From Escherichia sp. E1V33 (lineage in GTDB: Bacteria; Pseudomonadota; Gammaproteobacteria; Enterobacterales; Enterobacteriaceae), in assembly GCF_004211955.1 (NCBI RefSeq), contig NZ_RHJI01000002.1, positions 108,602 to 172,601 of the forward strand: a stretch of 64,000 nt of DNA, read 5' to 3'. The notes below the pieces were generated by a model. The model was not told where the DNA came from and did not search any database. It saw only the letters and a list, made by a program, of their open reading frames with translations. A program made the position numbers and the translations under genes. Positions 27,157-36,154 of the stretch are shown piece after piece; positions within the stretch are counted from its first letter, which is position 1, and the number at the start of each line of letters is the position of its first letter.

Positions 27157-27196
27157 GTGACAGTTATATGTAAGGAATGTGACAGTTTGATGACAC
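27157..27196 (-). promoter_or_regulatory. Two tandem Pho boxes for PhoB at the pstS promoter
   Basis: On the minus strand the sites read tgtcatcaaactgtcac (27179-27195) and cttacatataactgtcac (27157-27174). Each contains two 7-bp direct repeats of the CTGTCAT type spaced by an AT-rich 4-mer. A TATTTT-type -10 lies about 10 bases downstream, at 27141-27148. This is the PhoB-activated promoter of pst. Confidence 0.92.
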
Positions 27197-27274
27197 CCAA
27201 AGGAAAGTTATTACTTATTGATATTGAAGGGGAAAAATATCAGCATTTTTTCATGAAAGGAGAGGAAATATGAA

Positions 27275-27294
27275 CGGCTGTCATAAAACAGCCG
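27275..27294 (-). terminator. Hairpin after the fimbrial operon
   Basis: cggctgt / acagccg, a 7-bp stem with a 6-base loop, sits 7 bases beyond the stop of the last fimbrial gene and upstream of the pst promoter. The T run on the minus strand is poor, so read-through toward pstS is possible. Confidence 0.65.
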
Positions 27295-27301
27295 CAAAAG
27301 G

Positions 27302-28384
27302 TTAGTTTACAAATTCAATGGTTAAGGTCGCGGTAGCGTTAAAAACGCCGGGCTGAGGCCGGGCACCGGTAAAGCTGGCAGGTGCTGCCGAAAAAGTTAC
27401 CGAACCATTTTTACGACCAAAAATGGTCGTGTTGCCCATGTCTGCGGGTAACTTTCCGTTGTTGACGCTAACTTCAGCATTCGATTTATTGTAAATTTTG
27501 ATCCCGACATCGGCATTGTCTGTCGCAACCATCGTATCGTCACTGCTTCGATTCGTCCCTGTAAAAGAAGCATCGACTTTCTGCGTACGCTCATCCCCCA
27601 TCCCCGTACACTCAATACTCACTGTTTTAGTGATTTTTCGTGAAGTAATGGCTTGCCCGGCAGTAGATGAAAATTCGGACGCAGGAATAGTATCAAAATC
27701 AAAATAAATCACCTGTCCTGCATTTATCTGACAAGACTGTGGTGCGGTCAAACTGCCTGAAATTCGAACTTTTGCAATCGCCTCACCACGGGTCGTGGTG
27801 CTGGATATGTTGGCATACAGCAATGCAATATCGGTGATAGGCATTACTACCGTTCCATTTATTGAACGTTTAATACGAAATGAAATCTTCGCATCTGCTC
27901 CGGTTTTCAGGCTCACGCCAACCGCTGTAGTTTTGTTTCCCTGACAAGTGTGATCTGTTGTAGTTGCCTGGTTGGAAACATGTTCAAAAGGAACTGCCGT
28001 ATACCCCGCATTTAGCACAGATATTTTTGTTCCCACATCGACATATTCGTTAAGATAGTAAAAAGCAAGACCACTTGCGGTGGTGCTATAAACCATACCG
28101 GGAGCAGGGTCTGCGGTATAATATATTTCGTGATAAGCGCCATTGCTATGTTTTGAATCACAGTTACACAGAACGCTATAATTTTCAGAAGATGTTGCAT
28201 TAGCAATATCTATTAATGTTTTTCCAGGCACATTATTTGCTGCACTGACCGTTGTCAAAGGAAAATTAAGGCTTAACGTATGTGTGCCGCCTCTTGTTGC
28301 ACAAGTGCCATCATTTGCCGCATACCCGCACGGCAACCCTAAATGAAAGAGAATTATGCAAAATATATAATGCCATTTTTTCAT
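27302..28384 (-). CDS. Lpf2-like fimbrial tip adhesin, second paralogue (LpfD')
   Basis: A 360-residue secreted protein with a signal peptide (MKKWHYIFCIILFHLGLPCGYA, then ANDG). The N-terminal half has scattered Cys and resembles an adhesin lectin domain. The C-terminal half is a pilin domain with a Cys pair (SCQIN near 218 and SIECTGMGD near 257), a DVGIKIYNKSN strand and the terminal ATATLTIEFVN, an incomplete Ig fold that is completed by donor-strand exchange. It is clearly paralogous to the gene just upstream, with about half the C-terminal residues identical by eye. It is last in the operon. I base the name on operon layout and locus; the receptor is unknown. Confidence 0.8.
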   Translation of the reverse strand: MKKWHYIFCIILFHLGLPCGYAANDGTCATRGGTHTLSLNFPLTTVSAANNVPGKTLIDIANATSSENYSVLCNCDSKHSNGAYHEIYYTADPAPGMVYSTTASGLAFYYLNEYVDVGTKISVLNAGYTAVPFEHVSNQATTTDHTCQGNKTTAVGVSLKTGADAKISFRIKRSINGTVVMPITDIALLYANISSTTTRGEAIAKVRISGSLTAPQSCQINAGQVIYFDFDTIPASEFSSTAGQAITSRKITKTVSIECTGMGDERTQKVDASFTGTNRSSDDTMVATDNADVGIKIYNKSNAEVSVNNGKLPADMGNTTIFGRKNGSVTFSAAPASFTGARPQPGVFNATATLTIEFVN

Positions 28385-28411
28385 GAAATTATTCCTTTTA
28401 CTAACACAAGA

Positions 28412-29503
28412 TTAGTTAGTAAATTCAATAACCAGCGTGGCTGTAGCGGTAAATCCATTATCAGGCGCTGGTTTTGCTCCCGTCAGACTGGCGGGCGCTG
28501 AATAAAACGTTACGCTACCATCGGTTTTTCCTAATCGACTAATAGCACCCATATCAGCGGGTAAGTTGCCCCCATCCACATTCACTGGACGGTCGTTCTT
28601 ATCAAAAATCTTAATTCCCACATCCGGATTACTCGTCACGATCATCGTGGCATCGGCACTTCTGTTTGCCGCAATCATCGACGCACTCACCACCTCCGTG
28701 GACCTTACGTCTTCCATCCCGGTACAGGATACAGTCACTTCGGTTTTGATCTTTCTTTCGGCAATAATTGAACCCGCCGTTGAGGAGAACTCAGCGCTAT
28801 TAATTTTTTGAAAATCGACATCGATGCTCTGATTTGGCGTTAACTCACAGTTCTGCGGGGCCGTTAGTTGTCCGCGAATTGTCACTTTAGAAACGGGGGT
28901 CGTTTTGGGAAAATGATCGGACATGCCCGCGTACAACCAGGCGACTTCCGTTGTGGGTATTGTCACCGTGCCAGTAATAGAATGCCGAACATAGAAAGAT
29001 AATTTTGCCGAGCGCCCTGAATCCAGATTTACAGTGCTCCCATTTTTACCTGCTCCACAGGTATGTTGCGGTGAGGTGGATTGGTTGGATAAGTGTTCAA
29101 AAGGAATGGCCGCATATTGGTTATTAATAATAAAAATCGTCACGCCGACCGATAAATAATCATTCAGAGCATAGTAATTTAACCCATTAAGAGTGCGCTC
29201 AAGCACAAGCCCCGGTGCGGCATCCCCCGTGTAGAAGATAGGAAAAAATGCTGTTTGTTGGCCCGGTCCGCCATGCGTGTCATCACAGTGACAGCGCACC
29301 GGGTATGTTCCAGTCGTGTTGCTCAGTGCCTCGAAAATATTGTATCCGGAGTGGTTATTCGCCGCAGCCACCGTGAGCGGACCAAATGATAAATTTGACA
29401 TGTGCGTTGCGCCATCACTATTAAAACAAACGCCATCACCATTAGCGGCGAAACCATAAGGACAGCAAAGCAGCAGAATCAACCCTGATAATATTTTTTT
29501 CAT
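28412..29503 (-). CDS. lpfD: Lpf2-like fimbrial tip adhesin, first paralogue (LpfD)
   Basis: A 363-residue secreted two-domain adhesin. The signal peptide is MKKILSGLILLLCCPYGFA. The N-terminal domain (to about 200) contains Cys in CHCDDTH and HTCGAGKNG segments. The C-terminal pilin-like domain has ELTPNQSIDVDFQKI, VSCTGMED, NPDVGIKIFDKND and the end ATATLVIEFTN. It lies 11 bases after the usher stop and 27 bases before the paralogue at 27302-28384. Both copies are full-length, so either two tip subunits are built in series or they compete for one position. The name is by analogy with the long polar fimbriae 2 operon located at this site in some pathogenic E. coli. Confidence 0.82.
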   Translation of the reverse strand: MKKILSGLILLLCCPYGFAANGDGVCFNSDGATHMSNLSFGPLTVAAANNHSGYNIFEALSNTTGTYPVRCHCDDTHGGPGQQTAFFPIFYTGDAAPGLVLERTLNGLNYYALNDYLSVGVTIFIINNQYAAIPFEHLSNQSTSPQHTCGAGKNGSTVNLDSGRSAKLSFYVRHSITGTVTIPTTEVAWLYAGMSDHFPKTTPVSKVTIRGQLTAPQNCELTPNQSIDVDFQKINSAEFSSTAGSIIAERKIKTEVTVSCTGMEDVRSTEVVSASMIAANRSADATMIVTSNPDVGIKIFDKNDRPVNVDGGNLPADMGAISRLGKTDGSVTFYSAPASLTGAKPAPDNGFTATATLVIEFTN

Positions 29504-29514
29504 TCATGCTTCCT

Positions 29515-32049
29515 TTAGCGACAAATCGCATCCATTTGAACCAGGCTGGTATCATCAGGTTTATGGGTGATGTGATAGGCCGCCTTACATTTTTCATCCG
29601 CAGCTTGTCCCCAACTCAATAAAAACTCGCCTTTTTCAGGCATCCCGGAGAGATACAGTTCGCCGTTATCACCGACAATCCCGGTGACTGTGCCCGTTTC
29701 GAGAGAGGCGGTTGCCATCGCGCCAAACATTATTGGTTTACCGTTGACCTGGCGGACGTTAAATAGCACGCGATAACCGACATGGGTGACAAATTCGGCT
29801 TTCACCACCGCACCGCGCGTTGGTACCAGGTTGATGACGGTGTTTTCCAGTTCAATATTGGCTTTGGAGAAATAGTCGCTGTTCAATGCCACGCGGTTTT
29901 CGTCATACGGGCTAAGCTGCGTTTTTACGGTATAACCACGCCAGTCGGTAGAAATCCCGGTAGCGTTTTCAATGGACAGGCCTTCTGCGCCCGGCGCTTT
30001 GACCAATGCCACCGTTTCGCCCAGTTCCTGCGAGAAGGTCACTCCGTCACTATGCACCAGCACGCCGCCTCTGGCGCCATAATCAAAATGTTGGGAGTCA
30101 CGGCTCCAGGAATAGCTACCATTGACCGAGCCATAAGTCCCGTCATAGGTCATTCCGGCATTGCCGCTGTAGGAGTCATCAGGAGAGTGCATCCACGATT
30201 CCTGTACGTTATAAGACAGGTTACGCCCTTCCAGCATCGTTCCGTTCAGACCGACCTGCATCGTGCTTTCATGGTGGTTGTTTTGTGTTAACGAATAGTT
30301 GACGTAGCTGTCTTCCATCCAGCCCGATAGCGGTATCGACATTGAGAACATGAAAATCTGTTCTTTGCCGAAATTATCATTGTTATCATCATGATGGTTG
30401 CTCGATGAGCGCTTGATCGAGTCCGTATAGTTCCAGGAAACGTTCCAGGAGATGTTTCGCCAGTTGTTGTTATAGCCGAACTGTAATAAACGCTCGACCT
30501 CATCGGTCTGCCAGTATTCCTGTCGACTGAATGTTAAATAAATATTGCCCCAGCCTGGCGTGAAAGATTGCGTCCAGGTGCCTTCGAAGCGGCTGCGACG
30601 GTTGCCCGTTACCCAGAAATCAGAATCATTATCCTGTCGCGACACCCATTCATTGAGGGTGTAGAACCCCTCCGTAGAGTAGCGATAACCCACCAGACGA
30701 AAGGTGGTATTGGTGTCTTCAAAACGTTTGGAATAGAGAAAACGATACGATTGACCACTCTCATTATCGCCGTAGTCAAACTGCGAGCGGGCATGAGTCA
30801 CGTCAAAAGAAATCGCGCCCAGCGCCCCCATATCTTTACCAATACCCAGCGCGGCAGAAGCGTAATCATTTGCCAATTGTGTTCCGCCATACAAAGTTAT
30901 TCCCAAAGGGAAACCGTGCATTGCTTGTAACTGCAAGACCTCAGGCGTAAAGCCGCTTTCGTCGCGCACTTCTCCAATGCTAAGGTCTACATCGGTCTGA
31001 CCTTCACGCTTGAGAATGGCCAGTGAAGTAAATGGCTGAATAAAGTGCTGCTCGCTGCCATCTTCTTCTTTGATAGTGACATCGAGATCGCCGCCGCTAC
31101 TGGTCGTGTTTAAGTCGGTGAGGGCAAATGCGCCCTGTGGTACGGCTGATTGATAAATAACGTAGCCGTTTTGTTTGATGATCACCGTGGCGTTAGTTTT
31201 CGCAATTCCATGTACCACTGGCGCAAAGCCGTTCTGGCTGGAGGGCAACATATCGTCATCGGTATACAGCCGCACGCCACGCACCTGTGTACTATCAAAT
31301 ACATCGCTTGCCGTCCAGGTATCGCCAATCATAATCTGGCTACGTAATGCCATGATGTCGCGCTGAATGTAATTACTGACGGAATGGTAGTCCACATTAC
31401 CGTCATAAGAATTCAGGGTGCTGTAATTACGAAAACGCCATGCGCCTAAATTAATACCATTACGCAAATTCAGATAATAACTGTCATCGTCGTCGTCATA
31501 ATTTGACCGGATGGTATGCGATGCCGAAAAATCATAATTCATCATCATGGCATTGATCCCCTGATCCCAACGGGAAGGGCTGATATAACCATTAACTGCA
31601 TTGTTGAGATAAATTTGCGGAATAGTAATATTCAATGCCAGCTTACTGGCGTCCAGTAACCAGGTAGCCCCGTCGATCAGCGGAACTGGATTTACGCATG
31701 TTTTGTCATCAACATTCGCCAGAGATTTTATCGCATCAACTTTTATACCATAGGTCGCCAGCACGTTTTTTATCGCCACGTAGCATGGGTGGAGTTCAGC
31801 ATCAGGGTTATCCTGGACGAATTTAACTTCCTGGCGTTCGAAGAGCATGCCGTTGATCATCACATCAACTTTGTATGTTCCCGCAGGTAAGGTATTCGAA
31901 CGGTTGAACTGGTGAATATCAATATTATCCGCAGGATGATCCAGTTCCAGTAATCTGGGGTTGAACAAGCTATCCCGGGCAAAAGCAGATATGGAACAGA
32001 GCAGACATATGCCCGATGCAAGCGTAATGAAAAGATGCGAAGAGGCCAT
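29515..32049 (-). CDS. lpfC: Fimbrial outer-membrane usher (LpfC-like)
   Basis: An 844-residue usher. The signal peptide is MASSHLFITLASGICLLCSISAFA, followed by the N-terminal chaperone-binding domain (RDSLFNPRLLELD ... HQFNRSNTLPAGTYKVDV). The 24-strand barrel carries the plug domain near 240-330 (VRGVRLYTDDDMLP ... GYVIYQSAVPQGAFALTDL). Two C-terminal plug-like domains follow, ending with a conserved Cys pair (DEKCKAAY ... MDAICR). It secretes and orders pilin subunits delivered by the chaperone encoded just upstream. Length fits gamma-clade FimD/LpfC ushers, and the frame is uninterrupted. Confidence 0.9.
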   Translation of the reverse strand: MASSHLFITLASGICLLCSISAFARDSLFNPRLLELDHPADNIDIHQFNRSNTLPAGTYKVDVMINGMLFERQEVKFVQDNPDAELHPCYVAIKNVLATYGIKVDAIKSLANVDDKTCVNPVPLIDGATWLLDASKLALNITIPQIYLNNAVNGYISPSRWDQGINAMMMNYDFSASHTIRSNYDDDDDSYYLNLRNGINLGAWRFRNYSTLNSYDGNVDYHSVSNYIQRDIMALRSQIMIGDTWTASDVFDSTQVRGVRLYTDDDMLPSSQNGFAPVVHGIAKTNATVIIKQNGYVIYQSAVPQGAFALTDLNTTSSGGDLDVTIKEEDGSEQHFIQPFTSLAILKREGQTDVDLSIGEVRDESGFTPEVLQLQAMHGFPLGITLYGGTQLANDYASAALGIGKDMGALGAISFDVTHARSQFDYGDNESGQSYRFLYSKRFEDTNTTFRLVGYRYSTEGFYTLNEWVSRQDNDSDFWVTGNRRSRFEGTWTQSFTPGWGNIYLTFSRQEYWQTDEVERLLQFGYNNNWRNISWNVSWNYTDSIKRSSSNHHDDNNDNFGKEQIFMFSMSIPLSGWMEDSYVNYSLTQNNHHESTMQVGLNGTMLEGRNLSYNVQESWMHSPDDSYSGNAGMTYDGTYGSVNGSYSWSRDSQHFDYGARGGVLVHSDGVTFSQELGETVALVKAPGAEGLSIENATGISTDWRGYTVKTQLSPYDENRVALNSDYFSKANIELENTVINLVPTRGAVVKAEFVTHVGYRVLFNVRQVNGKPIMFGAMATASLETGTVTGIVGDNGELYLSGMPEKGEFLLSWGQAADEKCKAAYHITHKPDDTSLVQMDAICR

Positions 32050-32070
32050 CGATATATCCTTATCCGGCGC

Positions 32071-32757
32071 TTAAAGGTTTTTCTTTAGTGGTTGACTAAT
32101 TGCACCGTAATCATTAATAAAGCGCCAAACGAGCGATTTTCCTGCCACGCCAGCCGGAATTGGTAATGTCAATGTTTCAAAAGGGCGGATCATATTTAGC
32201 GACACGTCTTTATCGTCCACCGTCACACTCATTACATTAATATGGATCGGATTTGGATTTTCGACGATGAGATTATTACCCTGCCGCGACCATTTAACAT
32301 TTTTAATAGCCTGCTCAGGGATTATCTTTACCGCGGCTGGTCGCCAGAATAACTTAATTCTTGTTTTTATGGCTATCTCAAGAACATTGGTATTTTTTTT
32401 ATCAATTGAAGGAGGGATGTTTTTCACGTTCAACCAGAATACGGACTCCCGATCTTTTGGTAACTCGCCAGCCGTTTTTAAAATGCGTAATATTTTCTCT
32501 TGCTGTGGTTCAATGCGAGAAACGGGAGGTATCACTGAAAATGGCGGTTTGCTTTTATCCTCTTTATTAAATGGATCAACCCATGTCTGCAATAGATAAG
32601 GAAGGTTCGTTTCTTTATTAAAAATAGAGATTGTGGTATCAGGTTTGTCACCATAAAAAATAACGCGAGTTCCCCCAACAACAATACCAGCCATAGCCAT
32701 CGACGTCTGGGTAATCAATGTGACAGCAAAAAATAATCTAAGTAAATACATAGGCAT
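32071..32757 (-). CDS. lpfB: Periplasmic fimbrial chaperone (LpfB-like)
   Basis: A 228-residue chaperone with signal peptide MPMYLLRLFFAVTLITQTSMAMA. The start could also be the ATG two codons later. The two Ig domains show family hallmarks: GIVVGGTRVIFYGDKPDTTISIFNKE at the start, the G1-strand motif SRIEPQQEKILRILKT with alternating hydrophobics, FWLNVKNIPP near 115, and a conserved K/R pair that anchors subunit C-termini. It is of the FGS (short F1-G1 loop) type. It caps subunits by donor-strand complementation in the periplasm. It lies about 100 bases after the major pilin and 21 bases before the usher. Confidence 0.9.
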   Translation of the reverse strand: MPMYLLRLFFAVTLITQTSMAMAGIVVGGTRVIFYGDKPDTTISIFNKETNLPYLLQTWVDPFNKEDKSKPPFSVIPPVSRIEPQQEKILRILKTAGELPKDRESVFWLNVKNIPPSIDKKNTNVLEIAIKTRIKLFWRPAAVKIIPEQAIKNVKWSRQGNNLIVENPNPIHINVMSVTVDDKDVSLNMIRPFETLTLPIPAGVAGKSLVWRFINDYGAISQPLKKNL

Positions 32758-32859
32758 AAATGTATCTCATAAAGATATAATAATGACGCCCTTCTTTTTA
32801 GTAAAAGAGAACCATAATGGCGAGCGCCATTTTATTTAAGGTATTATGTTAAGAATGAT

Positions 32860-33462
32860 TTATTTTATATATTCAACTGTAAACTGCGAGTCGGCGTTAG
32901 CTGTACCAGGGTCAATAGTCGTTTCCGTGGCAATATAACGAGCCATAAACTTCATGGATGCATTACCATTAGAAATCGGAGTTGATGCAGAATTTTCATA
33001 TAACTTGACCTGTGTGTTATCTGCACGGTTATATAAACGAATAGCTACGCCTTTCGCTGCACTAACGGCACCCGCACCAGTATAATCCCCACTGTTATCA
33101 CTCGGGCTAATACCAGCGGCAGCATCGTTAGAGTTATCAAGCGGGGTACCGATTGCCAGGTTGCCATTACCATGAGCATCTTCATTACCATCGAAACGAA
33201 TTGCGGCGGACTTAAAGGTTTCCGGGCATTGAGTCAGATCGATAGAAAAAGCCGTCGGGGCAGCCACATCATCGACGCCACTAAAGGCTGTACGGTTTAC
33301 TTTGCCTAAGTCAACGACCTGATCTTTAGTTTCAGGTGTGACTTCGCAAGTACTGTCAATAATTTCACCACGGAAATGGACTGTTCCATCAGCCGCTTGT
33401 AGGTGACCTGCCATAAACACAGAAGTTAACGCTAATGCTCCTACAATCATATTTGGTTTCAT
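32860..33462 (-). CDS. lpfA: Major fimbrial subunit (LpfA-like pilin)
   Basis: A 200-residue type 1-family pilin. The signal peptide (MKPNMIVGALALTSVFMAGHLQA) is followed by the donor strand ADGTVHFRGEIIDSTCEV, a Cys pair (STCEV and LTQCPETF), and the C-terminal beta zipper ending FTVEYIK with the penultimate Tyr-X-Lys pattern. A GGAG ribosome site lies 10 bases before the ATG. It is the promoter-proximal gene of the five-gene minus-strand operon, as usual for the most abundant subunit. Naming as LpfA rests on position between pstS and glmS. Confidence 0.88.
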   Translation of the reverse strand: MKPNMIVGALALTSVFMAGHLQAADGTVHFRGEIIDSTCEVTPETKDQVVDLGKVNRTAFSGVDDVAAPTAFSIDLTQCPETFKSAAIRFDGNEDAHGNGNLAIGTPLDNSNDAAAGISPSDNSGDYTGAGAVSAAKGVAIRLYNRADNTQVKLYENSASTPISNGNASMKFMARYIATETTIDPGTANADSQFTVEYIK

Positions 33463-34116
33463 AAATATAACTCCATTAATTTGATATTATTCCTGTGTGT
33501 TATCCATTTATTAAATTTGGATAAACCCGATCGGTATTTGATCAGAAGCCAAATAGTACTACCAATATACTTTGGCGCAAGTGGTTTTTATTTTATACAT
33601 TTAGATAAATTAAATTAGGTGTTAAGCAAAACTAAATTTATATCGTTATGTGATTGCTTAAAAGAAGAGTGAATAATAAATGGATATAAATATTATTTTT
33701 ATGGCGATGTGATTTTGTAATTATATCACATATCAGAATGTCAGACAATTTTTTCATATTTACATAAACCATGGCTATGAGTTTGCGTATAAACAGTCTT
33801 ATTTTTTAGTAAATCATACTTCCAAGTTATATTTTTTACCTATATTTGTGGAAAGACTATACATTTGCAGTGATAATTTATTATCACACATTGTTACATA
33901 GTTAAATCAAATTACATATTGATGATTATTTTACAAGCGATTCTTGAATGAACAAAACGTGCTATTCATTACAAAGTACGTCAATTATGGCAATTGTTTG
34001 TCAATGATTCGAAGTATTTAATTACTACTACGGTTAAAACAAGTGTTCAACGGTGCCCCAAATAATAGCTGAAGTTAATTATCTGGAATGAGGTTAGATT
34101 ATTAATGCTGGTAAGT
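33463..34116. promoter_or_regulatory. AT-rich leader/promoter region of the fimbrial operon
   Basis: About 650 bases with no gene I can support, strikingly AT-rich compared with its neighbours. It must contain the fimbrial promoter. I cannot choose one because many TATAAT- and TTGACA-like words occur; a TTGACA (minus strand) near 33993-33998 has no -10 at correct spacing. Long A/T stretches make it a good candidate for H-NS silencing. I looked for long terminal inverted repeats of a phase-variable switch like fimS and saw none. No site-specific recombinase gene is nearby. Confidence 0.6.
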
Positions 34117-34142
34117 AAAAGGGCCGCCAAAAGGCAGCCCTT
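34117..34142 (-). terminator. glmS terminator, in the attTn7 region
   Basis: aagggc-cgcc aaaa ggca-gccctt is a stem-loop which, read on the minus strand, is followed by TTTT. It ends glmUS transcription. The Tn7 insertion point in E. coli lies about 25 bases past the glmS stop, in this same hairpin, with the TnsD-binding site inside the glmS 3' end. No Tn7 ends are present, so the site is unoccupied. Confidence 0.88.
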
Positions 34143-34162
34143 CGTTCAGCAAATGAAAAATA

Positions 34163-35992
34163 TTACTCAACCGTTACCGATTTTGCCAGGTTACGCGGCT
34201 GGTCAACGTCGGTGCCTTTGATCAGCGCGACGTGATAAGCCAGTAACTGCAGCGGAACGGTGTAGAAGATCGGTGCAATCACCTCTTCCACATGCGGCAT
34301 CTCGATGATGTGCATGTTATCGCTACCTACAAAACCAGCATCCTGATCGGCGAAGACGTACAGTTGACCGCCACGCGCACGAACTTCTTCAATGTTGGAT
34401 TTCAGTTTTTCCAACAACTCGTTGTTCGGCGCGACGACGATAACCGGCATATCGGCGTCAATCAGCGCCAGCGGACCGTGTTTCAGTTCGCCCGCAGCGT
34501 AGGCTTCAGCGTGAATGTAAGAGATTTCTTTCAGCTTCAATGCGCCTTCCAGCGCGATTGGGTACTGATCGCCACGTCCCAGGAACAGCGCGTGATGTTT
34601 ATCAGAGAAATCTTCTGCCAGGGCTTCAATGCGTTTGTCCTGAGACAGCATCTGCTCAATACGGTTCGGCAGCGCCTGCAGACCATGCACGATATCATGT
34701 TCAATGGAGGCATCCAGACCTTTCAGGCGAGACAGTTTCGCCACCAGCATCAGCAGCACGGTTAACTGGGTGGTGAAGGCTTTGGTGGAGGCCACGCCAA
34801 TTTCCGTACCTGCGTTGGTCATCAGCGCCAGATCGGATTCACGCACCAGAGAAGACCCCGGAACGTTACAGATTGCCAGCGAACCAAGGTAACCCAGCTC
34901 TTTCGACAGACGCAGGCCAGCCAGGGTATCTGCGGTTTCTCCAGACTGTGACAAGGTGATCATCAGGCTGTTACGACGCACGGCAGATTTGCGATAGCGG
35001 AATTCAGAAGCGATTTCGACGTCGCACGGAATACCAGCCAGCGATTCAAACCAGTAACGGGAAACCATACCGGAGTTGTAAGAAGTACCGCAGGCGAGGA
35101 TCTGAATATGCTCAACCTTCGACAACAGTTCGTCGGCGTTCGGTCCCAGCTCGCTCAAATCTATCTGACCGTGGCTGATGCGCCCGGTAAGGGTGTTTTT
35201 GATCGCGTTAGGCTGTTCGTAGATCTCTTTCTGCATGTAGTGACGGTAAATACCTTTATCGCCCGCGTCATATTGCAGATTGGATTCGATATCCTGACGT
35301 TTCACTTCCGCGCCTGATTTATCGAAGATGGTTACCGAACGGCGAGTTACTTCAGCGATATCGCCCTCTTCGAGGAAGATAAAGCGACGGGTCACCGGCA
35401 GCAGCGCCAGCTGGTCAGAAGCGATAAAGTTTTCGCCCATACCGAGGCCAATCACCAGTGGACTACCAGAACGTGCCGCCAACAGGGTATCCGGGTGACG
35501 GGTATCCATAATTACCGTGCCATAAGCGCCACGCAGCTGCGGAATAGCGCGCAGAACAGCTTCACGTAGAGTGCCGCCCTGTTTCAGTTCCCAGTTCACC
35601 AGGTGCGCAATCACTTCGGTGTCGGTTTCAGAAACGAAGGTATAACCACGCGATTTTAACTCTTCACGCAGCGGTTCATGGTTTTCGATGATGCCGTTAT
35701 GCACCACCACAATGTGTTCAGAAACATGCGGATGCGCATTCACTTCTGAAGGTTCGCCGTGCGTCGCCCAGCGAGTATGAGCAATACCCGTACCGCCATG
35801 CAGAGGATGTTCTTCCGCTGCCTGAGCCAGCATCTGTACTTTACCGAGACGACGCAGACGGGTCATATGACCTTCTGCATCAACAACCGCCAGACCAGCA
35901 GAGTCATAACCGCGGTATTCCAGACGACGTAAACCTTCAAGAAGGATTTCTGCTACATCACGTTGCGCGATCGCGCCAACAATTCCACACAT
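34163..35992 (-). CDS. glmS: Glucosamine-6-phosphate synthase
   Basis: A 609-residue enzyme making glucosamine-6-phosphate from fructose-6-phosphate and glutamine, the first committed step to UDP-GlcNAc. The N-terminal glutaminase has the catalytic Cys right after Met (MCGIVGAI). The two SIS sugar-isomerase domains include CGTSYNSG near 301, SQSGETADT near 348 and the C-terminal [13 protein letters not shown]. The 3' end codes for the Tn7 TnsD target. It is 162 bases after glmU and, in E. coli, is activated post-transcriptionally by the sRNA GlmZ after RNase E cleavage between the two genes. Confidence 0.98.
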   Translation of the reverse strand: MCGIVGAIAQRDVAEILLEGLRRLEYRGYDSAGLAVVDAEGHMTRLRRLGKVQMLAQAAEEHPLHGGTGIAHTRWATHGEPSEVNAHPHVSEHIVVVHNGIIENHEPLREELKSRGYTFVSETDTEVIAHLVNWELKQGGTLREAVLRAIPQLRGAYGTVIMDTRHPDTLLAARSGSPLVIGLGMGENFIASDQLALLPVTRRFIFLEEGDIAEVTRRSVTIFDKSGAEVKRQDIESNLQYDAGDKGIYRHYMQKEIYEQPNAIKNTLTGRISHGQIDLSELGPNADELLSKVEHIQILACGTSYNSGMVSRYWFESLAGIPCDVEIASEFRYRKSAVRRNSLMITLSQSGETADTLAGLRLSKELGYLGSLAICNVPGSSLVRESDLALMTNAGTEIGVASTKAFTTQLTVLLMLVAKLSRLKGLDASIEHDIVHGLQALPNRIEQMLSQDKRIEALAEDFSDKHHALFLGRGDQYPIALEGALKLKEISYIHAEAYAAGELKHGPLALIDADMPVIVVAPNNELLEKLKSNIEEVRARGGQLYVFADQDAGFVGSDNMHIIEMPHVEEVIAPIFYTVPLQLLAYHVALIKGTDVDQPRNLAKSVTVE

Positions 35993-36154
35993 AGTTTTTG
36001 ATTCCGGTTTATATCGTTGTCGGTCAACCTGTATGCCCGTTTTTTCGGGCGCCCCGAGCCTTGTAGAGAGTGGGGTTATTTTTATAGTTACTGCTTGTGG
36101 GAGGGAGATTATGTTATCTCCTCATCCCAGGAGGCCGGATTTACCCAGCCAGAA
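35993..36154 (-). promoter_or_regulatory. glmU-glmS intercistronic leader
   Basis: A 162-base gap with the GC-rich hairpin gcccg (36035-36039) / cgggc (36046-36050) and an A/T loop. In E. coli this region is cut by RNase E and contains the glmS leader that GlmZ with Hfq opens. The GlmZ pairing site was not mapped base by base here. Confidence 0.6.

Noticed and set aside
33463..34116. Possible fim-like invertible promoter switch upstream of the pilin gene
   Set aside because: No matched inverted repeats of useful length and no fimB/fimE-type recombinase nearby.
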